Shown: positions 16,622-26,800 of the stretch, piece by piece
How the letters are laid out: every line of letters starts with the position of its first letter
How positions within the stretch are numbered: position 1 is the stretch's first letter
Assembly (NCBI GenBank): GCA_947572415.1
Contig: CANPBT010000002.1
Coordinates: forward strand, 1 to 64,000
DNA: 64,000 nt
Reading direction: 5' to 3'
DNA from: an uncultured Clostridia bacterium
Lineage (GTDB): Bacteria > Bacillota > Clostridia > Christensenellales > Borkfalkiaceae
Translations under genes and position numbers: made by a program
Notes under the pieces: generated by a model
Told to the model about the DNA's origin: nothing
Database searches by the model: none
What the model saw: only the letters and a program-made list of their open reading frames with translations

Positions 16622-19600
16622 TCATTTGCCGTTCTTTCTAATCTTCCTTGCTATTACGTACGCCGCAGCCGCAAGCGCAAGCATGCTTGCCGCGGGGATA
16701 ACGCTCACGGTAGAGCCGCAGCCGCCTTCCGCGTCCTTGCCGTCCTTACCGTCGGCTCCGGGCGCTCCGGGCGCTCCGTCATTACCGTCTGCGCCGTCGG
16801 CTCCGGGTTCACCCTTGTCGCCCTTGTCGCCTTTGAGGTCGGCAACGTTTGCAACGTCCTTCCACTCGCCGCCGTTAATGCTAGCCTGTATTTTACCGTC
16901 GTTTACCCTGAACTCGATTTCGGGGTCTGTCGCGGCGAATTTAGCGGTAATTACGTCGCCCGCTTCGATATAATCGTCGTCTGCGAGTAATTCGCCGTCG
17001 CGTTCCCAACCAACGAACTCAACGCCGTCGATATTTAATTCGGGAATTCCCAAGTCGGCCGCTTCCGCATTTTCGAATACGAAAGCCTCCTTTCCGTCAA
17101 GCGTAATCGCATTACCGACTACAAACGTAAGCGTTCTGGTTGCATGCGTGCCGTAGGAAACAACCGCTTCAAACCTGCCCGCTTTGGTAGGCGTACCCGA
17201 AATAGTACCGTCATTTGCTATCGTAAGCCCTTCGGGAAGCCCCGTTGCCGTAAACTCCGCGTCTTTCCAGAAGCTTGTCGAAAGCTTAGCGGTGTACTCC
17301 TCGTCGGTAAGTGTGAGCGCGCCGTTGAATTTGATGCTTTCGGCTATCGTAACATTGAATTTAACCGTCTTGCTTGCCCATGTATCATAAATCGCTTTGA
17401 TTGTGATAGACCCCGAACCGGTTTCCGCGTTTTTCTGCGCAGAGAACGTGAAAGTATTCAAATCGAAGCTTACGCCGCCGGGCAACTCGTCTTTTACCAC
17501 TTCGAATTTAACATCTTCATCTGCCGCAAATCCAGATTTTATAGTCTGCTTCGACCATTCGCCCGCGGGGAATGTCAGGTTTTGCGCCACAAAATTTTTC
17601 TGGAAGTCCGCGCCGTTATCCATAGCGTTGGAGCGGCAGTGCGTGTACAGAAGCTCCATTGCGTTAATTCTGTAATAGTAATACTGCATATCGTTGCTGA
17701 CCTGAAGCTGATATTCGTCGTCGTAAACGCTGACCGTTGCGTATTTGGGTACTTTTTGTACGAGTTGCTTTTCCCCGTTTGCGTCGAGAATAAATTCTAT
17801 CGCGCCTGTCTCAAGATTCTTTCTCGTCTGGTAAACGGGATTACCGTTTTTATCGAAGAACGTGGGATTACCTTCCGCATCTACCGCAGGGGTGGATTTA
17901 TAGCTTATTTCACCCGTCTTTTTGTTATATGTTATATTATAAGTTCCGTCTTCGTTCCACTTGGGTTCACTATGCGTTTTATAGCTGGGAGTACCGGTAA
18001 CGCCGCCCTTGCCGTCGCGGAGAGTAGCGTCCCACGTACCGCTGGTACACCATTCGTAAATATCTGCAAGTACTACGTTTACGCCCGCACGGTGAGCTAC
18101 GTCAAGCGCGTGATACCATGCGTTATTTCCCTGGTCTGCGCCGCGATAGTCGGTTACCACGATACCGTGGAAGCCCCACTCTTCACGGAGAATCTGCCTT
18201 AATAAGGGATAGTTTTCAACGCAGGGGACCGAGCCTATGAAGTTGAACGCCGCCATTACGCCCGCCGCGCCGCCATTTACTACCGCGTACTGGAAAGGTT
18301 TAAGATAAAGCTCGCGTATGGTCTGTTCGTCCGCCCAGGTCATAACGTCGGAGCGATAAGTTTCCTGTTCGTTGAGCGCGAAGTGTTTGAGATATACGTA
18401 TGTACCGTTGGACTGCACGCCCTTTACGAGGGGAGCTACCATCAAGCCCGCCTGAACTCCGTCCTGCGAGTAGTACTCGAAGTTTCTGCCGCCGAACGGC
18501 GAACGGTGAAGATTGATTGACGGAGCGTACCAACCGTTGTAGCCGTACCACATGCCCTCTTCGCCGATAAGTTCGCCTATTTCGGCTGCAAGCTCTACGT
18601 TCCACGTAGCCGCAATCGACTGCGAATTGAGCCAGAATCTGGTTAAAGGAGTATCCGCTCTCTTATCGTCGGTTATGTAGCCGTCAAAAGAGTTGCTGCC
18701 TATCGACGCGGGACCGTCGACGTCCCAGGCTATTTCTTTACCTATACGCGCAAGTTCTTCGGTCTTGAAATTGCCCTGCGTTGCAAATAAACCCAGTTCA
18801 TCGTAGGTGAGCTGATTCATAAACAGCACCCAGGCTTCCGCATGAGTTTTGCCGTTTATAAGATTATTGTCGCTTACTACTTTCGTAACCGTGTCGTAGG
18901 GGTCAATACCCATCATATCCGCAAGGCGGATTTCCACTTTACCTTTATTGTCCGCTGCCTGCGTCCAGCTGTCGGGAATTATCTTATCTTCTCTGCTCCA
19001 GATATTCCAGGGCTGATTAATTTCTAAAATGCAATTGTTTCCGCTGTTGCCTTCGGGGTGAAGGGTTTTATCCGCATTACCGAAAGTATAGTTAAGGTTG
19101 GTTGCGAATTTTATATCCCCCCAGTTGGCTTTCGTGTTTTCGGGTGCGGAAACGGGATTACGCACAATCGAATGGGTTTCATTGTTTTTACCCGCGGTGA
19201 GAGGTATCGGCTGACCGTTTCTAAGCACCTTGCCGTCTTCTCCTACGGTGTAGCCTGCGGGAAGAGTAACCTCTTTTCCGTTCTTGTCAACGGGTTTGCC
19301 GTCCTTAATATTTACTTTAAGATAAACGGTGTTTTCGTCGGGCTCAGCCGAAGCCGTCCATTCCTGGATGCTGACCGTTCTGTCCGCCATCGTCGCGGCT
19401 TTGGGGAATGTGCCTATCATATCAGCCCTTGACAGAATGGTCATAGTGGGGCTTATCGTAGCGTAGTTATAGACGTAATTTTCATAGTGTCCGCTCCATT
19501 TGTCATGATGCACGTTGGGGTCGCCGCGGTCGGTAAACACGTTGGTTACCGTAACACCCGTTGCCTGCGATTTGTCGAGGTCGATATTCTCGGCTACTGT

Positions 19601-21352
19601 TGCCGTCTGCGATTTGTCGGTCGTCATTGCGTCGTGCGAGTTTTTCGCCGCAACGAATTTGTACTCGCCTTTTTCGAGCTTGTATCCGGGGGTGCCGAGC
19701 TTGCCCGCAAAGTCGTAAGCGGCTATATCGTAAGCGTCGAACTCGATTTCAACCGTCTGCGAAGCCTGCGGCTCTATTATATCGGTCTTTGCAAAGCCTA
19801 TAAGCTGCGTTGCCGACTTTTCTATACCGCCTTGCGTATAGGGCGCGGACATATACAGCTCGACAACCTCTTTGCTTGCTACGTCGCCGATATTTTTAAC
19901 GGTTACAGAAGCCGTAAATTTCGTATCCTTGGAAAGGGTGCTGCCCGTGCTTAAAGTCAGTCTGTCGAAAGTCCACTCGAAATTTGTATACGAAAGTCCG
20001 TGACCGAAAGGATATACTACGTTTTTAGCGTACCAGTCGTCGGCGGAGGTATATTCGGCGGGGATATCCTTGCTGTTTAGCGCTTTTTTGGTCGCTTCCG
20101 CAGTCAAATCGACGTGGTTTTCCTTGATTTCGCCGTACATAGTTTCGTAATATTTATAGCCGAGATAAATGCCCTCCTCGTATTCGAGTCCGCAATAGCC
20201 TCTGTCATAGTTTACGCCGCCTTCGGGGTTGGCGGCGTTAGCGCTTTCCCTTTCGGTATACTCGTAACCCGCGCCCTTATTCGGTCCGCGGCGTTTAACT
20301 TCGGTAAGTAAGCCGCTTGCGGAATCGTATATAATTTCGGCGCGGTTCAAATCGTCGCCGAAATAGCTTCTGTCAATCTGGCTGCCGTCGCCGAAGTTCT
20401 GCCAGGTGGGGTCGAGAGTGAAGTCGGCAGGATATATATCTACCGTTCTGCCCGAGGGGCTTACTTCGCCCTTTAATACTTTTATTACGCCGTCGAAGCC
20501 GAAGTCGCCCGTCTGACCTATATTGAGTATCGCGTCGATTTTGGGGTTGTTTTCCAGCTCGCCGAACTCGATAATGTTACCCGAGTTAAACAGTACGACA
20601 ACTTTATCGAATTTGCTTGTTACGTGGTCGATAAGCTGTTCTTCCCTGTACGAAAGTTCGAGGTAGTGTTCGTCCGAAACGGGCTTCAACTCACCCGAAT
20701 CGTCGGGGCGAACGCGCTTGCCTACGTTTACGCGGGGCAGGTCGCCGTCCTCGCCGCCCAGACGGGAAATAAAGATTATAGCCGCGTCGTTATACTGCGC
20801 GTAAGAAGAAGTTACGTCGTCCTTGTAGAGGGAAACGTCCAGCTCCTGGTCGGAGTAGTCGGCGTTTTCGAAGCCGCCGCCCGCGCCTACGGGACCTTTC
20901 GAGTACTTCTGATAAAGCTCTTTGAGTTTGGGGTTAACAGATATACCCGCGTTTTTAAACGAATTGTAAATATCCGCACCCTCCGCAAGCTTACTGCCCG
21001 CCGAACCGAAGCCGCCGTAACAGAACTGGTCGGAGCTTATGCCGAACAAGCTGACGTTTTTCATATCCGCATAAGGCAGCTTTTCGCCGGTGCCGTCCTT
21101 ATTGCCGTTTTTGAGCATAATTACGCCTTCGCTTACGGCTTTGACGTTGGTCTCTTTCGTTTTAACCGAAAGCTTTTCCATGCTCGCGTATTCGGAAGTA
21201 TACTTACCGCCGCTTGCGCCGAATTTGTCCTTGTCCGCAACGGTGCCCATTGCAAACGCCGGAATCGACGAAGCAAGCATAGTTGTACATAATCCTGCTA
21301 CGATTAACGTAGTGCCTATGCGCTTGCCGACACGCTTTGTTCTTGTTTTCAT
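16622..21352 (-). CDS. Giant secreted permuted GH3 with Ig-like domains, collagen-like stalk and C-terminal anchor (copy 2)
   Basis: A 1576-residue protein. A signal peptide or TM (about 15-35) is followed by the GH3 sandwich domain with LGGEDGDLPR (E201, candidate acid/base). PFGHGLSYTNFEW and an Fn3-like domain follow, then the TIM barrel with DVDGPASIG, NLHRSPFGGRNFEYYSQDG, KHFALNEQETYR and GIVVTDYRG (D1068, candidate nucleophile). After the barrel come two putative Ig domains (LPEGLTIANDGTISGTPTKAG) and an about 40-residue Gly-X-Y collagen-like segment. GGCGS, a hydrophobic helix and the tail RKIRKNGK close the protein. There is no LPXTG. It starts after GGAGGAA and is first in the operon with the binding lipoprotein and GH3 copy 1, right after the LytTR regulators. 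Confidence 0.9.
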   Translation of the reverse strand: MKTRTKRVGKRIGTTLIVAGLCTTMLASSIPAFAMGTVADKDKFGASGGKYTSEYASMEKLSVKTKETNVKAVSEGVIMLKNGNKDGTGEKLPYADMKNVSLFGISSDQFCYGGFGSAGSKLAEGADIYNSFKNAGISVNPKLKELYQKYSKGPVGAGGGFENADYSDQELDVSLYKDDVTSSYAQYNDAAIIFISRLGGEDGDLPRVNVGKRVRPDDSGELKPVSDEHYLELSYREEQLIDHVTSKFDKVVVLFNSGNIIEFGELENNPKIDAILNIGQTGDFGFDGVIKVLKGEVSPSGRTVDIYPADFTLDPTWQNFGDGSQIDRSYFGDDLNRAEIIYDSASGLLTEVKRRGPNKGAGYEYTERESANAANPEGGVNYDRGYCGLEYEEGIYLGYKYYETMYGEIKENHVDLTAEATKKALNSKDIPAEYTSADDWYAKNVVYPFGHGLSYTNFEWTFDRLTLSTGSTLSKDTKFTASVTVKNIGDVASKEVVELYMSAPYTQGGIEKSATQLIGFAKTDIIEPQASQTVEIEFDAYDIAAYDFAGKLGTPGYKLEKGEYKFVAAKNSHDAMTTDKSQTATVAENIDLDKSQATGVTVTNVFTDRGDPNVHHDKWSGHYENYVYNYATISPTMTILSRADMIGTFPKAATMADRTVSIQEWTASAEPDENTVYLKVNIKDGKPVDKNGKEVTLPAGYTVGEDGKVLRNGQPIPLTAGKNNETHSIVRNPVSAPENTKANWGDIKFATNLNYTFGNADKTLHPEGNSGNNCILEINQPWNIWSREDKIIPDSWTQAADNKGKVEIRLADMMGIDPYDTVTKVVSDNNLINGKTHAEAWVLFMNQLTYDELGLFATQGNFKTEELARIGKEIAWDVDGPASIGSNSFDGYITDDKRADTPLTRFWLNSQSIAATWNVELAAEIGELIGEEGMWYGYNGWYAPSINLHRSPFGGRNFEYYSQDGVQAGLMVAPLVKGVQSNGTYVYLKHFALNEQETYRSDVMTWADEQTIRELYLKPFQYAVVNGGAAGVMAAFNFIGSVPCVENYPLLRQILREEWGFHGIVVTDYRGADQGNNAWYHALDVAHRAGVNVVLADIYEWCTSGTWDATLRDGKGGVTGTPSYKTHSEPKWNEDGTYNITYNKKTGEISYKSTPAVDAEGNPTFFDKNGNPVYQTRKNLETGAIEFILDANGEKQLVQKVPKYATVSVYDDEYQLQVSNDMQYYYYRINAMELLYTHCRSNAMDNGADFQKNFVAQNLTFPAGEWSKQTIKSGFAADEDVKFEVVKDELPGGVSFDLNTFTFSAQKNAETGSGSITIKAIYDTWASKTVKFNVTIAESIKFNGALTLTDEEYTAKLSTSFWKDAEFTATGLPEGLTIANDGTISGTPTKAGRFEAVVSYGTHATRTLTFVVGNAITLDGKEAFVFENAEAADLGIPELNIDGVEFVGWERDGELLADDDYIEAGDVITAKFAATDPEIEFRVNDGKIQASINGGEWKDVANVADLKGDKGDKGEPGADGADGNDGAPGAPGADGKDGKDAEGGCGSTVSVIPAASMLALAAAAYVIARKIRKNGK

Positions 21353-21406
21353 ATCAGTTCCTCCAAAAAATTTCTAATAACGGTTTTTACCCGCCCTTGC
21401 ACGCAA

Positions 21407-21474
21407 ATTATCGCACGGTTCTTAAAAAACGGTCGATTTTTATGTCAAATGGATAAAAACCCAGTAAAAACGGT
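21407..21474 (-). promoter_or_regulatory. Promoter of GH3 copy 2 with candidate LytTR repeats
   Basis: Two promoter readings exist: TTGACA (21448-21443) with TAAGAA (21424-21419) at 18 bp, or GATAAT (21412-21407) with a poor -35. On the minus strand ACCGTTTTT lies at 21474-21466 and 21433-21425, with a weaker copy TCCATTTGA at 21453-21445. The starts are 21 and 20 bp apart, the spacing of LytTR-type binding repeats. The regulator gene lies directly upstream. Confidence 0.45.
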
Positions 21475-21520
21475 CATTTTTTGTAATTTTCGCTCATTTT
21501 ACTCTTTACCATTTAATGGA

Positions 21521-21554
21521 AACGCCCGCGGGCGCATTGACCCGCGGGCGTTTT
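21521..21554 (-). terminator. Hairpin after sensor kinase 1
   Basis: AACGCCCGCGGG (21521-21532) pairs with CCCGCGGGCGTT (21541-21552) with an 8-nt loop. The T-run is short on the minus strand (TTTCC), so read-through into the GH3 operon is possible. Confidence 0.5.
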
Positions 21555-21555
21555 G

Positions 21556-22896
21556 TCAATCCTCGATGGGGAAAAGGATATCGAGGTTAAATCTGTTGTC
21601 CTCGACGCACATAAACACGTCGCCCGAGTACTTGCCCGCCACGTTTGAAATACTCTTCGTGCCGAAGCCGTGGTTTAAAGCGTCGTGCTTGTCCGACTGC
21701 GGAAGTCCGTTTTCAAACTGCGGCTTGCCCGTACAGCAGTTATCCATATGCACGTGGATAAAACCCGCCTCCTCCTTTACGTAAAGACTGATAAATCTGT
21801 TTTCTTCCTTTTCTTTCAGCTGCCGCTCTATCGCGTTATCGAAAGCGTTGCCGAGCATAGAAGCTATGTCGGCCGAGCTCATAAACGAAAGCTTCGCCCC
21901 GTCCACAAGATAGCTGAACGAAATTTTATTTTTTTCGCAAATCAGGCTTTTTTCGGAAATTATGATATTGAGCGCGGCGTTGCCCGTTTCGGCGGAGGTA
22001 TCGTAAATGGCTATGCAGCTTTCAAGCTCGCTTATGTAAGCTTTGCGCGCGTTTTTGTCGTCCATTTTACCGAGCACGGCTATCTGGTTTTTCAAATCGT
22101 GGCACTTCGCGTTGATTATCTCTATAGTTTCCTTCGACATTTCGTGCCGCTTCTGCTCCGAGCGCATAAGCTGGTCCAAAACGGTCTTTTCCTCGGCAAT
22201 CTTGTTTTCTTTCAAAAAGCTGAACTGTATAATAATCGAGGCGATACAGCCGATAAGCGCGTAAGCGCCGCAGTAAACGCGCATAAGGCGGACGTCTATA
22301 CCCGTTTCGATATACCCCGCAAAAGAGTTGTCTACCAAAAGGCTGAGTATCGCGCAGAGAATAAGCGTCATAAGCGAAACCAAAAACGCGCGCCCGTCGA
22401 AGATATCGAAGCCGAACTTGCGCCTGCGCGGAAACACGAAAATCAGGAAAAACACAACGCCGACCGCGACGTAGATTACGAAGTCGAACACAAGCACGTT
22501 CGCCCAACGCGGAAGCTGAACCGAAAACAGGTAGCGGATAATATTGCCGAACGAGTACGAGGCGTGCTGAACGGCGTAAGCGCCTGTTGCGAAGTATACC
22601 GCGCCCAGAAGGTTGGTTTTAAAGCAAATAAGCGCCGAGGCGGCAAGCATTAATGTGCACGCGAAGTAAAAAATCACGTTTATATAGCGCGGAGCTTCGT
22701 AAATGTTCACGATACCGTACCAGATAAGCGACTCGAATAAGAAATAGAAAATCCCGCTTAGCACCGCCCGGAAAACAAAATAGTTCCTGCGGGGCTGGTA
22801 TATGACGAAAAACACAAGAGCGATTAAAAGCTCCGTCGCGAAAATATTTCCGTAAGCAACGTAATACATGTTGCCGTACATATTCTGATAAATCAA
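21556..22896 (-). CDS. GHKL sensor histidine kinase, AgrC-like (module 1)
   Basis: The 446-residue protein has about six hydrophobic N-terminal segments (to about residue 215), then a linker helix. The H box is INAKCHDLKNQI, and a GHKL ATPase domain follows (LGNAFDNAIE N box, HGFGTKSISNVAGKYSGDVF G2). This is the architecture of AgrC/ComD-type kinases. It starts with TTG at 22896, supported by GGGGGGAAA just upstream. It lies 22 bp downstream of its LytTR regulator. No agrB/agrD-like gene is found next to it, so the signal may not be a dedicated autoinducing peptide. Proximity to GH3 genes suggests glycan-linked sensing (inference). Confidence 0.88.
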   Translation of the reverse strand: MIYQNMYGNMYYVAYGNIFATELLIALVFFVIYQPRRNYFVFRAVLSGIFYFLFESLIWYGIVNIYEAPRYINVIFYFACTLMLAASALICFKTNLLGAVYFATGAYAVQHASYSFGNIIRYLFSVQLPRWANVLVFDFVIYVAVGVVFFLIFVFPRRRKFGFDIFDGRAFLVSLMTLILCAILSLLVDNSFAGYIETGIDVRLMRVYCGAYALIGCIASIIIQFSFLKENKIAEEKTVLDQLMRSEQKRHEMSKETIEIINAKCHDLKNQIAVLGKMDDKNARKAYISELESCIAIYDTSAETGNAALNIIISEKSLICEKNKISFSYLVDGAKLSFMSSADIASMLGNAFDNAIERQLKEKEENRFISLYVKEEAGFIHVHMDNCCTGKPQFENGLPQSDKHDALNHGFGTKSISNVAGKYSGDVFMCVEDNRFNLDILFPIED

Positions 22897-22918
22897 AGCG
22901 TTTCCCCCCGGACGGGTT

Positions 22919-23629
22919 TTACCCGTTAACGTTGCCGCGAAGATAGCTGAGCATTTCCTGCTTGAATTCCTTTATCCTCCTCCTTGAAAGGGGGATTTCT
23001 TCGCCGTTGATGATTACGCTGTTCTGCGTAACCTTTTTTATCAGCCGCACGTTTACTATACAGCCGCTGTTGCACATCAGAAAGCCGCTTTCCGCAAGCT
23101 CGCGGCGGACGTTCTCCATAGTGCCGTACTCGCGCAATTCGCCGCGGGTTGTGTTATAGACGAGGAAATTTTTGTCCTTCATGACAAAATAAATCTGCGA
23201 GGCGGGCACACGGTAATACTGCCCGTCAACCCTTACCATAACTTCCTTTTCCTTGCGCGAACGCACGTACGCAACCGCTTTTTTAAGCTTGTCCTTGAAG
23301 TTATAGCCCTTGACCGGCTTTACGACGAAATCGATTGCGTTGACCTCATACCCCTCTATCGCGTATTTCGACATTTTGGTTATGAACACGATACAGATTT
23401 TCGGGTCGAGCAGCCGAAGCTTGCGCGCCGTGGTCATTCCGTCCATAAGCGGCATTTCGATATCGAGGAAAACGATATCGTAAAGCGGCTTATAATCGGT
23501 TATGAAATCCATACCGCTGTAAAAATCGGTCACCTCGAACTCCTCGCCGTTTTCGCGGGCGTATTCTTCAATAAATTTTTTCTCGTCTACATGATACTCT
23601 TCGTCGTCGTCGACAATGGCTATGCGCAT
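22919..23629 (-). CDS. LytTR-family response regulator (module 1)
   Basis: The 236-residue protein has a receiver domain (IVDDDEEYHVDEKKF, phospho-acceptor Asp in DIVFLDIEMPLMDG, KPVKGYNFKDKL) and a C-terminal LytTR domain from about 130. The LytTR part includes VRVDGQYYRVPASQIYFVMKD and FLMCNSGCIVNVRLIKKVTQ. It resembles AgrA/VirR regulators that bind paired 9-bp direct repeats. ATG follows AAAGGGGGAT. The transcript has a leader with two consecutive palindromes. The likely targets are GH3 copy 2 and the genes after it. Confidence 0.92.
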   Translation of the reverse strand: MRIAIVDDDEEYHVDEKKFIEEYARENGEEFEVTDFYSGMDFITDYKPLYDIVFLDIEMPLMDGMTTARKLRLLDPKICIVFITKMSKYAIEGYEVNAIDFVVKPVKGYNFKDKLKKAVAYVRSRKEKEVMVRVDGQYYRVPASQIYFVMKDKNFLVYNTTRGELREYGTMENVRRELAESGFLMCNSGCIVNVRLIKKVTQNSVIINGEEIPLSRRRIKEFKQEMLSYLRGNVNG

Positions 23630-23660
23630 TTTTATCCCCCTTTCTTTTAAAGGTTTTTAA

Positions 23661-23700
23661 GGCGCCGTTTTCAAAACGGCGCCCACCGGTACCGGTGGGC
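23661..23700 (-). repeat. Two adjacent perfect palindromes in the leader of regulator operon 1
   Basis: GGCGCCGTTTT (23661-23671) and AAAACGGCGCC (23673-23683) form a perfect inverted repeat with a 1-nt centre. GCCCACCGGT and ACCGGTGGGC (23681-23700) form a perfect 20-bp palindrome. Both lie between the promoter and the response-regulator start. Neither is followed by a clear T-run. Confidence 0.6.
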
Positions 23701-23732
23701 ATCAATGTTTTTATTTGTGTCCGTACAAAAAA

Positions 23733-23760
23733 ATTATAGCACGGTTTTTTATTTTGTCAA
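23733..23760 (-). promoter_or_regulatory. Sigma-A promoter of LytTR operon 1
   Basis: TTGACA (23760-23755), a 16-bp spacer ending in AACCGTGC, and TATAAT (23738-23733). Confidence 0.8.
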
Positions 23761-23800
23761 TACGTGTAGGTAAGGTTTTTTCTAACAAATTATACTAACG

Positions 23801-23826
23801 AAAAAGCCTTTCCTTTCAGGAAAGGC
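23801..23826 (-). terminator. Terminator after the fused ABC exporter gene
   Basis: GCCTTTCC (23806-23813) pairs with GGAAAGGC (23819-23826), with a 5-nt loop and TTTTT following on the minus strand. Confidence 0.8.
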
Positions 23827-23852
23827 CTTCGTTGAAAATCGTTTTATTTTTT

Positions 23853-26800
23853 TTACAGAGCCCGTATAGAGTCGACTGGCTTTTTGCGCGCCGCGAAGTA
23901 AACGGGCAGGAAAGTAGCGATAAACGCAACCAAAATCGCAATGCCGAGCATCATTCCCACCGAAACGAAGCCGAACACGAAAAGCGTAACTTCAAGCCCC
24001 GCTTCCGCCTTTAAAATTCCGTTAAGCAACCAACATGCAAGGAAAGTGCCTATAAGCGAGAGTACGGTGCAAATTCCGACTATGATGCCGGACTCGGCGA
24101 AGAATATCTTGAACACGTCCGTCCCTCTCGCGCCGACCGCGCGGAGGATACCTATTTCCTTGCGCTTGCTTGCAATCGAAACCGATATAAAGTTGAACAT
24201 CAGAAGCGCGGCAAACGCGGCGAACACGACGCCGACCCAGAGGAATACGGTAGACAGTGTTTCCGCCATTCCGTTTACCATATCCACAGATTCGTAAAGC
24301 GGGTCGTTTATCGAATAAACCACGTCGTTGGCTTTTTTATTTTCTATGCCTATAATTGCGAATATAGCGTCCGTAACGTCAGACGTACCGTTATACTGTG
24401 CATAAATTCCGCTGTATACGGCGTTGCTTTCCTGGACGTAATTTGTTTCAATCTTTATGTTATTGTGATTTTTCTCTATCTGCAAATTAGCGTCGGCAAA
24501 GGTCTGCGAAATATAAATTCCGCTGTCGCTGCTGTTGCCGTCGAGGTTTACTTCATGAAAGCCGACTACCGTGCAATCAACCGTTCTCGTATCGTTTATC
24601 TTCAATTGCATTTGCTTGGGTCTGAAATCGGCGAAAATTTTCAAAAGAGTTTTAAGCGCATTTTCTCTTTCCGCAACCGAACCTTTTACGGTAATAGAAT
24701 TTCCTTGTTCGTCATATCTGTTGTATCGCCCTTGTCTATATAACGAAATAATATTCCTAACCTGATTTATCAGTATTTCTTTACACCGCCCGTTATAGCT
24801 ATTTTCGTATTCCTCATAGTTGTAAAATCTTCCGAAATCTGTATCGTAGTATTCGCTACCCCATTCGTCGACGGTTTTGTCGCTTTCTTTAAGTTTTTCG
24901 GGAAGCTTTGCGCCGAATTCTGCGATATCGCCTGCGGCGTATTTTGTTTTAACGTACTCGCATATTTCTTTTAAGTACAGCTCGTAAATATTATCGATAT
25001 CCAGTACTAATTCGTTGTCGGTAAGCGAGGTTTTATCCGCCGCGCCGAAGAAATGACTTTCAAGACGATTGTCCCCCTCGCCGTATACTTTTACCGAATT
25101 GTTAAACCCCATTTCGCTCATATCTTCGGTTTCAATCCAGATATCGTTGTACGAATCGTAATGTCCGCGTTTATAAGCCCCGCGCAGACTTTCCCTACAG
25201 TAATCGAAGTAATTAATATAATACCCGTTGCCCGAATCGTTATCGAAAATACCGTATTTCGAATATTCGGAATAAAAATTATCGGAAACGAGCGCAAGTT
25301 GATGCACGCTGCTGCGCAAATAGTTTTGAAACTGATACGAAAGCATGCCGTCGCTGTTTGCGTTTTTGAGTTCGTCGTATTTTTTCGGAATCTCGCCGCT
25401 GTCGAAAATACCGGTTATTTTAAACTTTTGACGGTCCCCGCGTAAATTTAAAACTACCGTTTTGCCGACGACGTCGTTTACCGAATTAATATCGACTTTC
25501 GTTTCATAGCTTATATTGCCTTTGTCGTCTTCCTTGACCGCGTACACGTCCGAATTAGCGGTCAGCAAGACTTCCGCAAGATATTTGCTTATGCACATTT
25601 CGTTTAAGCTTGCGGGATAATCACCCGTTACTTTATTACGCATAGCGTTTGCGGGCGCGACATACGCGAATTTGCTTAAACCGGCTTGATAGTAGCCGCC
25701 TTTTTCGTTTTTCATCTTTACGTTATCGAGTTCAGTATCGTAAGCGTAATATCCGAAAGTCGACTCGCCGTACGTTTTTGTAAAATCAGACAATTCGTTT
25801 TCCGTAAATTTTGCAAAAGAATAACTTTGGTACGTGTAATCGTCCCGTCCGTCGTAACTGTCGGTTATCCTTGTTTCATACATTTTGGATAAATTGATAA
25901 AATCGTAACCGCTTTGCATAAACGAATTTTTGGCTACACTGTCGCCGTCGTAGACCATAAGCGTAGAAAACAGACCGAACATAGTGAAAGCGATTAACGA
26001 AAGGAAAATCGTAAAGATAAGCCTTATGGGCTTTAATTTAAGCCCCGACGCGCCTATCTTTATCGCTTTGCCCGCAGGCAGGCGGGAGCGGATAAACTTC
26101 GAGTCCTCTTTCGAGTACTGTCTGAGCCTGATATCCTCCGATTTGGTGTCGCCGAAGGTTTCGGTCGCGCCGTCGTCGTCCATACGGTTTGCTTTTTTGA
26201 AGCTGTCAATCTGCTTTTCGCCCTTGGTTATGATTACGTCGCCGTCGCAGCTTAAAACGAAATCCTGTATCGCCTTTATATTATCTTTGTTCAGCTTGCT
26301 GCCCTTTTTGATGTTGAGCGTGTTTCCACCGATAACCGTAACGTTATCGTCAATAGCCTGCGGCGGGACGTTGGTTTTTGTTACGTCTGTAAGTATTTTA
26401 CCGTCTTTAAGCTCTACGATTCTGTCGCCGTAAATTTCCGCAAACTCCCTGTCGTGTGAAACAACTATGACGAGCCTTGTTTCGGAAAGTTTTTTAAGCG
26501 TGTCGAAAACCTGTTTGCCCGTCGCCGAGTCGAGCGCGCCCGTCGGTTCGTCCGCCATAATAATCTGCGGCTCCTTTACGAGTGCGCGGGCGATTGCTAT
26601 ACGCTGCTTCTGCCCGCCCGAAAGAGTGTTCGGCTTGCGCTTTGCGAAATTTTCGAGCTCGACGTCGCATAAAAGCTTATGTATTTTTTCCTTATCCTTG
26701 GGCTTGCCCTGAAGCTCGAGCGCGAGGGCGATGTTGTCCTCCACGTTGAACTCGTCCAGAACGTTGTATTCCTGAAAGATAAACCCTACGAACGTGTTAC

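Noticed and set aside
16740-16850. Short GC-rich tandem repeat
   Set aside because: It encodes the Gly-X-Y collagen-like segment of GH3 copy 2 and is in frame.
12109-18202. Long plus-strand open frames at 12109-13413, 15564-16358 and 17144-18202
   Set aside because: All are antisense to GH3 or lipoprotein genes with good motifs, have no RBS, and encode Arg/Val/Tyr-rich low-plausibility proteins.
21353-23660. Search for an agrB/agrD-like peptide system next to the AgrC-like kinases
   Set aside because: No small cysteine-bearing peptide gene or AgrB-like membrane protease is seen near either kinase, so a classical Agr circuit is not supported.
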